Assembly (NCBI GenBank): GCA_038025085.1
Contig: CM076139.1
Coordinates: 17,129,307-17,193,306, forward strand
DNA from: Tetragonia tetragonoides
Taxonomy: Eukaryota; Streptophyta; Magnoliopsida; Caryophyllales; Aizoaceae
DNA: 64,000 nucleotides
Direction: 5' to 3'
The translations under genes were made by a program, and so were the position numbers. The stretch's first letter is position 1; each line of letters opens with the position of its first letter. Of this stretch, positions 57,249 to 64,000 are shown one piece after another. The notes beneath the pieces are model-generated. The model was not told where the DNA came from. It searched no databases and saw only the letters and a program-made list of their open reading frames with translations.

Positions 57249-59532
57249 GTGTTTCATTAGGAAACAAAAATCCTCAAATATGGGAGGCAGTCAGGCAGAC
57301 CATCAAAATAAATACATAAGGAAAAGACTAACAAAATAATATTCTTTAAGCTCTGTATCTTTGGAAGGAAAGAAAAAAAAAAGGAAATGCTTCCAGGATT
57401 TCCATTGTTTCACTTCTGAATAGGGAAGAAACTTTTAATGAGGAAATTTATTTCCTCTGAGGATGGTAATAATTTGGAGCCATGATCTATCGTGAGAGAA
57501 AAAAAACTCAAGCAATATGCATCGCTACCATATCATTTCGGTCAAAATCATTTCTACAGAAAATGATTTCCATCTTATCAAACACAGCAATAGATAAGTT
57601 AACAAAGTCATCATGAAAAAGCATGTGTGGCCATTCAATAATGTGCATGCAAAAGAGAAATTAATAAGTTTAAATCTAAAATCATTAGACAAATCAGACA
57701 CAAGGATCGCAGCAAAAAGGAAGTCAAGCAAGACATATAGAGTGATGTTGCAAGAATAAGACATACAGATCTTTCATCTTCATCCAAGAAGTCTAAACAC
57801 TCTGCTTTTTAAATTCAGATCTGTTTTTCCGCGATGATGAGAATGTCTGTGGAGTCCAACCTGCACAGCAATAAAAACATGAAAGAAATTACAACAAGAC
57901 AACATATAGTTCTGATCTGCTGTTATGCAAACATACCCTCCTTCGATCCCACTGTATTGTAAAAGCCCGCAGAAAACCCTCCTGTGAATGCTCCATGAAA
58001 TCTTCTCCTTCCTTCTTCATCTCTAACCTGAAATGGACATTGTCACTTCTCAGCCATTCTCAGCCACACAAAAGAAGAAAGAAATTCATTACTCCCTCAC
58101 CCTTCATCTTTATAGTTTATGAATTATGATGTTCCTTCAATATGTGCCAACTATTAAGTAGAGACTAGAATAATTTCCGCTTGATAAGTAAGAAGCGAGA
58201 CTAAATAAATTCATAATTCCATGGAGATCAAGGATGGCAGGGGGTTGCTGACCGGGAATGAGGAATTGTTGAGATCTTTTTATAAGGTCGTCCTTGCCAA
58301 GGAAGTCGATAATCACCCTATGTTGGGGAGGGATTTGAATTGGAGTTCTCTAGGAGGCTAGGCGTGGATTGAGAGACCTATCCAAGAGGATCTGGAAATG
58401 CAGTTCCGGTAGAGGTAGATAATTCCTAGCATCAGCAAAGTTTCGTTAGGAGTGATGTGATGTCCAAAGGTGACCTCATTCATGTTTTCCAGTAGCTTCA
58501 TGAAGATGGGTGTGGGCTCAGTTTGGGAAGAAACATGCGGGAGCTTCTACCCTTCTATGCATCATGTAGCCTATCCCTACCTGCCTATGCAGTAGCTTAT
58601 TGAAATGTTTCAATGTCGTTTCCAACCATTCCCTTCCCTCAATAAGCTATAAGCTACTTTAGTCAATCAAAACAGACACAAAATTTACACAATTTCATTT
58701 CAGATGTTTTGTTTTTCACTAGCCTTCAACTCCACCTAAATTAAAAATCCTATCTTCTTTTCCATAAAAAAGAACCGAGCTAAATACAGTAGCATTCAAC
58801 CTGAAATCCCAAACTCTGAGATTCAGGGTCGACACCAGAGGCAAAGAAACCACACATCCAAATCAAAATTCCAGGGCGATAAATTATCTCTTGTGATGGA
58901 ATATATTCTCATTGACCTTTACATTGAAGTACATTATAACACAAGCTTATTTCCAGCAAACAAACACTCAATCACATTCTACCCATAACCAAATAGCTAA
59001 AACCTTACCGATCAAATCAAACGACCTCAAGCAAACCACAATGAACCCAAAACCCTAACAATCTATACATTCAAAGTTCCGTTCTAGTGACACTAACACA
59101 CAATTTAAGTTCACGAAATTGCGATAATTTTACAAATTCTCACCAAAGCAACAAACGAATTATCATACAGAAAATAGAATGCAATTAAATTGACAAAAAA
59201 GTAAAAAATTAAACCTCTTGTTTCCAAGCAGGGAGAGTTCGAAGTTGACCAGAAGCTTCGGCTAGGGCTTTTTTCTTGCGACTACCGAACTCCTCTTCTC
59301 TCTCTATTGGCGTTCCCAGGAACACGAAATCCTCTTCGTCAGAATCCATCACTCTCTCTCTTCTCTGTCTCTCTCTTCTCTGTCTCTCTCTCCTCAAAAG
59401 TATCGAAAACGTTAGCGGTGACTGTGAGCGACGGAGGTGGGCGGTGATGAAGGTAGCCCCGGGTCTCGGTGGGGACTGGGGAGGAGGGCTGGAGGTATAC
59501 TTTTTGGGATTTTTGTTTTGGCTGGTTTTGCT

Positions 59533-60092
59533 GAGTGATTTCCTCAAATATACATCATTCACAAACTAATTTCCAAATTAGCTTCGGTTCAAAACTATTT
59601 CTCCACATATACACCATGTAAGATCGGAAAGGCAAAGCCGCTGTGGGCCACAGCGGCTTACCTCCACATATACACCATGTAGGATCGGAAAGGCAAAGCC
59701 GCTGTGGGCCACAGCGGCTTACCTAAGCCGCTGTGGCCCACAGCGGCTTCTGCAAAAAAAAAAAAATTATTTTGGCAAACCACAGCGGCTTTGCCTTTCG
59801 CCAAAAAAAGAAAGCGAATTTTTTATTTTCGAAAGGCAAAATTGGCAAAGCGGCTTACCTAATTTTTAGCGAAAGGCAAAGCCGCTGTGGGCCACAGCGG
59901 CTTTGCCAATTTTATTTTTTTTTTTAAATTTTTTTTTTAAATTTTTTTTTTTTTTTTTTGGCAAAAGCCGCTGTGGCCCACAGCGGCTTTACCTTTCCGA
60001 TCCTACGTGGTGTATATGTGGGGAAATAGTTTTAAACCGAAGCTAATTTGGGAATTAGTTTGTGAATGATGTATATTTGAGGAAATCACTCA
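59533..60092. mobile_element. Foldback element with repeated GC palindromes
   Basis: Long inverted arms (about 120 bp: gagtgatttcctcaaatat at the left, atatttgaggaaatcactc at the right) end about 180 bp upstream of the TGH start codon. The centre holds five copies of a 24-26 bp palindrome of the form AAGCCGCTGTGG(G/C)CC... at 59634-59659, 59695-59720, 59725-59749, 59878-59904 and 59963-59990. A 61-bp unit is tandemly duplicated at 59601-59722. The short flank gttttgc is present on both sides, suggesting a 7-9 bp target duplication. There is no ORF. Confidence 0.8.
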
Positions 60093-60167
60093 GTTTTGCT
60101 GCTTGTTTTATTTTTTATTTTTTTTGAGTAAAAAACCATTTTTTTCAATCCACCTAAATCCCACCCA

Positions 60168-60176
60168 TTTTTTTAA
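60168..60176. repeat. 9-bp target duplication, left copy, of the Pack-MULE
   Basis: TTTTTTTAA. The identical copy is at 61413-61421. Confidence 0.85.
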
Positions 60177-61412
60177 GGATTTTTTGTGCCGAACTACCTT
60201 GTTTGGGAGCTGATTTGTGACTTACTACCTTTAAAAAAAAAATTGTGGGGAACTACCTTAGAAAGCCAAAAACCTTGTTGACCACTACCCTTGACCATAT
60301 TTTCGGGTATATTTTTCTGAAAACCCGAAAATACCCTCACGTGAGGCGCACGTGAGGATTTAGTTCCCTTTCCCCCCCCCCCCTTTATCTTTGTTCTGTT
60401 TAATACTCCTGTATTTGCTTTGAACTCAGATGGGCAAGCTTTGGTTTCCTTTTTAAACAAATGGGTTGTTCCCATATCTGTAAAAGATAGCTGGAATGTT
60501 TCCCAAAACACCCCATGTTTATGGCTAGGTGTTGAATGTGACAAGACCCATAATTTAGTTTCTCTTAATTTGTCCAGTTTGGGCATTTCTGGCCCTTTGG
60601 CCCCTGAAATTGGTCAATTGGCTTATGTGCAGAACATTGATCTCAGCTTGAACTCAATCTCTGGGTCTATCCCAGTTGATATTTCCAATTGTAAGCTTCT
60701 TGAATACTTGGACCTTTCAGCTAACAATTTCACTGGTGAAATCCCTAGAAACTTGGAGAACTTGCAAAATTTGCAGTACCTTAATCTTTATGGGAATTCA
60801 TTAATCGGGCATATTCCTGAGTCCTTGTTTCAGATTCCACATTTGCAGGAGGTTTACCTTAGTACTAATAAGCTTAGTGGGTCTATCCCTTCCAATTTAG
60901 GGAATGCAACTGCACTTCTTAGTTTTTGGGCTAATGACAACCAGTTGTATGGTATTATTCCGCCTTCGATAGGGAATTCTTCTGCACTCGAAGAGATATA
61001 TCTGAATAATAACCTACTAGTTGGAATGTTGCCCCCGAGTCTAAAGAATCTCGAGAGTTTGGTCAGTGTAGATGTAAGCTCAAACAGCTTGGAAGGTACC
61101 ATTCCTTTTGGTTATGGTAGCTGTGATAATTTGTAGAAATTAGTCTTGTCAGGGAACCATTTCAATGGGGTTATTCCACAAAGCTTTTGTTGGGGGAACT
61201 GAATAAGGGGGGGTTCATTTAAATCCTCACGTGCGCCTCACGTGAGGGTATTTTCGGGTTTTCAGAAAAATATACCCGAAAATATGGTCAAGGGTAGTGG
61301 TCAACAAGGTTTTTGGCTTTCTAAGGTAGTTCCCCACAAAAAAAAAAAAAAACTTTTAAGGTAGTAAGTCACAAATCAGCTCCCAAACAAGGTAGTTTGG
61401 CACAAAAAATCC
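60177..61412. mobile_element. Pack-MULE with captured LRR receptor-kinase fragment
   Basis: The ends ggattttttgtgcc and ggcacaaaaaatcc head inverted arms of about 186-192 bp (60177-60362, 61221-61412). It has a perfect 9-bp target duplication. The arms are highly similar to those of the element at 28640-29898, so they are one family. The arms contain repeated cctcacgtga(g) motifs. The 860-bp interior is host-derived (see 60415-61196). No transposase is present, so movement would depend on an autonomous MULE elsewhere. Confidence 0.93.
60415..61196 (+). pseudogene. Captured LRR receptor-like kinase ectodomain fragment
   Basis: The frame encodes the N-terminal cap and about seven leucine-rich repeats of an LRR-XI-type receptor kinase, PEPR-like in pattern. 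The cap is SDGQALVSFLNKWV...CLWLGVECD. The repeats have the plant form L..L.L..N.(L/I).G.IP, for example LEYLDLSANNFTGEIP, LQYLNLYGNSLIGHIP and LQEVYLSTNKLSGSIP. A stop interrupts at 61134-61136 (SCDNL*), and the repeat frame continues briefly (LVLSGNHFNGVIPQSF) to the inner edge of the right arm. There is no signal peptide, transmembrane segment or kinase. The open frame of about 238 codons might still be translated. A transcript could also produce small RNAs against the parent gene. Confidence 0.88.
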
Positions 61413-61421
61413 TTTTTTTAA

Positions 61422-62946
61422 TAAATCTCACCCAACTTAAGTGAGTAATTTACTCATTTACCCTTGTTTTAATTTTACCCCTTCTCTTTCCCCTGGTCTC
61501 TGTCAACAAAACCCCATTTCAGCTAAAAATATTTATATGGACTTAACTCCTAAGTCCATCCAACTTGGATGGACCTCGGTGGGGATTTTGCAAATTATTA
61601 GAAGCTCAATGGCATTTTCGTAATCCGCACACCCTTTCCAGTTTCTAGAGCTCTTTGCTTTCTTCCTCCCTCGACGCACCTACATTCTCTCTCTTCTCAG
61701 AACAATGAAATTTGATTTGTTCTTGTAACTTCAAAGGCAAAAATTAAATTAAAAAAATTCTATATCTAAATTCCTTTCGATTTTCTTGGCAATTCAACGC
61801 CCAATTTGGCACTTTTCTCTATATTTTTCTAAAAAAAAAAAAAAAAAAAAGGTTTTTTGTGTATCGTCAACGTCCATCGAAGTCTGGGCATCGATGGCGG
61901 TCTTATTACTTTTTTCTCTCTCCTCCATTGTTGGGTGAGGAGAGAGAATTAACTGAATTGGGGGTGGACAGTCGACAGTGGTCCGAGTGGGAAATCGACG
62001 GGTGCTTGGATTGACGATCGTGGCCGGGTTGACGGTGCTTGGGGTTTGTGGTGGTGGTGTTGAGGTGGTGGTTGTATTAAAATGCTGCCATGACGGTGAT
62101 GATGATGATGATCATGATGATGATGATGTTGAATGATGATTTTTTTTTTCCTTTTTCTTTGCTGCCAGCCTGCCATGTTCTTTAAATGAGGGGTGCCATG
62201 GTGATGGCGATGATGCTGAACTGATGAGTTGGTGATGATTACTGTTCTTTTACTTTTTCTTTTTCTTTTGGAGTAATATAGAAGTTCATTAAAAAAATAC
62301 CAAAAGGTCATACCTAATTAACCATTAGTTCATCAACAATAGTCTAATATTTCATATCATTCACTCTTTAAAAAGCCAATATCACTTATACTATTCACAA
62401 ATGAATAGTTTTCCACTTTTCCTTCCCCACTTTTAGAAGCCACGTTACCTGAATAATTTTTTCCTTTTTTCTCCTTTATTTTTCCTTTTTATTTCCCTTT
62501 CCTCTTCTTTTTTTAACGTTTTTAACTTTCCATAATTCCATCTCCAAAACTCAAAAGAGTACTCCTGTCTTGGTCCCTCAGTCAGACATCATCACCTACT
62601 TCTTTGCTCCCCTCCATACCTTTGCGATACGGTCATACCGTCGGTGATCTTTTTTAGATGTAAAGAATGATTGGGAAGCGGAAGACAATCTTTCAAAGTC
62701 TCCATTATTATTCTGTGATAAATCATGTACCATCTTTTCTTTTTCTCAAATTTGCAATCTCCTTGCTTTGATAATTCTTCTTGTTGGCTAAATTTGAGAG
62801 TTTTCAACGAAGTTTGAAGATTGGCTAATTCAATTGGGCGTTAGGGTTTTAATTTATGATTCTCCAATGAATTGGTTTAGGGATATATGTTAGGGTTTTC
62901 TTCTCAATGTTATTGCTAATATTAATGCTTTGTTGTTCTACGGGTG
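61422..62946. other. Region between the Pack-MULE and the right-end gene
   Basis: It is AT-rich with several homopolymer and CT-rich tracts. A GAT/ATC trinucleotide run (about 62095-62145) reads as poly-His on the minus strand and is low-complexity, not a gene. The CT-rich part from 62430 to 62640 could be promoter/5' leader for the gene predicted at 62947. Confidence 0.45.
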
Positions 62947-63793
62947 ATGGCGGTTAGAGTGAGTTTCGGATTTATAATGAGTATGTGAATGTTCAGGTGG
63001 ATAATAGAAACCCCTCTACCACCAACCGTGCTCGAACAGATGGTATGATTTATCTATATGCTGGAATTTGACTTGTCTTATTTTGTGTGTAATGCTAGCA
63101 TCTCATTTGACATTGGTGTGTGTTCTTTAACCTTTCAATTGGAGTTTTGAAATACATTTAATTTAATACCCATAAGTTTTTGATTTTATTCTCATTACTT
63201 ATGGCAAAGCAAATCACATTGATGTCTTATAACTTAGAGACCAAAAATTTTAAAACTGTTTTTGAATAAGCCTGGCCTGATGAAATCTATCTAATAATAT
63301 AAACAGATAAAGGGGCACAATTGTCTGGGTAGAGAATAAGGAATCATTTTATCGTATCTGCTAACTTGAGTCATGAATAAGAGCCTAAAAATTGTGGCTC
63401 GGTCATAGAATGCATTTGGGCTTCAACTTTGTAACTGATGTCCAATCTAGAATTCAAATGAATTTTGAAAACTGGCGATTATGCTTTGTAAAACTAATTG
63501 AGTTTTTTTTTTTTTTTTTTAAGGTGACTGTCAGTTTTGATTAGTTAAATGTTTTTTTCCTAATAGCATCCCCATATTCTATAAAATTAAAGAAGAATTT
63601 AGCTCTACCATTGTCAATTAATACAGTCATGTTTATGGATTGTGGGTTCTGCTCTTGTTTTTTTTTCATCCTTTCTTACTTTTTTATATTAATTTTGTGC
63701 ATTCTGTAATAATTATTGGGCATGAAGGGAGGAGTAGAAAGAGAGATGAGGAGAGTTGGCAAGAAAATGGATCAATTACATATGATAATATAG
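62947..63793 (+). CDS. Predicted first exons of an unrecognised gene
   Basis: Three short pieces join in phase with canonical sites: 62947-62958 (ATG GCG GTT AGA | GTGAGT), 62997-63042 (CAG|GTG...GATG|GTATGA) and 63728-63793 (AAG|GG...ATAG|GTAAGA). They encode about 42 residues: VDNRNPSTTNRARTDG, then RSRKRDEESWQENGSITYDN. The segment is basic and hydrophilic and suggests the disordered start of a nuclear protein, but I do not recognise the family. The first intron (38 bp) would be very short, so exon 1 may differ. The gene would continue right of the window. Confidence 0.3.
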
Positions 63794-64000
63794 GTAAGAT
63801 TTTTTACCCTAATTTTAGATTAGAGATTGGTGGTATCTTTTATTAGTACAACAAAGTACTGTCAGTGTTTTCTTCTATATTTTCAACGTTTCTTGCTAAC
63901 TCTAGCTAATGATAAATAAAGAATACTAAGATCGTGATTACCGAGCTTGAAGCTATTGAAACTACCATGTCAATAGCAGCATGCACACACTTTCATTAGA

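Larger units (their letters stand above)
52253..59349 (-). pseudogene. TGH: TOUGH (TGH) G-patch protein homolog, broken and incomplete
   Basis: TGH is a nuclear G-patch/SWAP RNA-binding protein that helps microRNA processing with the DCL1 complex. Recognised minus-strand exons: 59349-59215 ([28 protein letters not shown]), 58027-57937 ([19 protein letters not shown]), 57860-57767, 56693-56590 (GTSSQFDTFGF), 56423-56362 ([13 protein letters not shown]), 56274-56200 (G-patch start VKLLLKMGWRHGRSI), 55526-55378 (RREARKAFLAF), and 52327-52253 ([18 protein letters not shown]). All have good splice sites. Exon 3 has lost one T after KKQSV, giving an in-frame TAG before DFLDEDE. The exon that should follow 55378 (LNPKQDLHGLG region) and the long C-terminal half were not found. 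Introns hold LINE fragments, MITEs and an AAT tract. Confidence 0.82.

Noticed and set aside
61949..62311. His-rich minus-strand ORF
   Set aside because: Caused by GAT/ATG trinucleotide repeats. A second frame is equally open.

Overview
This is plant nuclear DNA, almost certainly from a eudicot. Intron-bearing plant genes on both strands (IAA-amino acid hydrolase, short-chain dehydrogenase, CYP89-type P450, a TOUGH/G-patch protein) are embedded in layered retrotransposons, LINEs, a SINE, MITEs and Mutator-like elements. The repeat types would suit Caryophyllales, but the sequence alone does not prove the family. Nothing is organised as operons, and most host genes are damaged.

Region 1 (1-21617) is a retrotransposon nest at least four layers deep. 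An LTR retrotransposon D (1-1210, the end of its last LTR) sits in the 5' LTR of a plus-strand Ty3/gypsy chromovirus A (1211-10191). A sits in the protease of a minus-strand Ty3/gypsy element B (10192-17289; leader with an extra ORF, 4-kb 5' LTR). B sits in the reverse transcriptase of a minus-strand Tnt1/Tork-like Ty1/copia element C (17290-21617). All have inactivating lesions.

Region 2 (21618-30260) holds an ILR1-like IAA-amino acid hydrolase pseudogene on the minus strand (22688-26592) and an SDR pseudogene on the minus strand (27829-30253). The SDR intron carries a 1.26-kb Mutator-like element that has captured a piece of a host gene.

Region 3 (30260-43600) holds several MITEs and a CYP89A-like P450 gene on the plus strand (32614-38746), split by a fairly young Ty1/copia element E (about 33473-38058). 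A tRNA-derived SINE follows (40000-40193), then an apparently intact two-exon SDR gene (41081-43576).

Region 4 (43600-59600) holds a 5'-truncated RTE LINE (46125-48158), a 5'-truncated L1-type LINE (49400-51317), smaller relatives of both, nested MITEs, a long AAT microsatellite, and a decayed, partial TOUGH (TGH) gene on the minus strand (52253-59349).

Region 5 (59530-64000) holds a foldback element rich in perfect GC palindromes next to the TGH start. A Pack-MULE (60177-61412) follows, with a 9-bp target duplication and a captured LRR receptor-kinase ectodomain. Last come short predicted exons of an unrecognised plus-strand gene.

The best candidates for something undescribed are the gene-capturing MULE family seen twice here, the palindrome-array foldback element, and the extra leader ORF of gypsy element B. 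The only host gene that looks intact is the SDR at 41081-43576.
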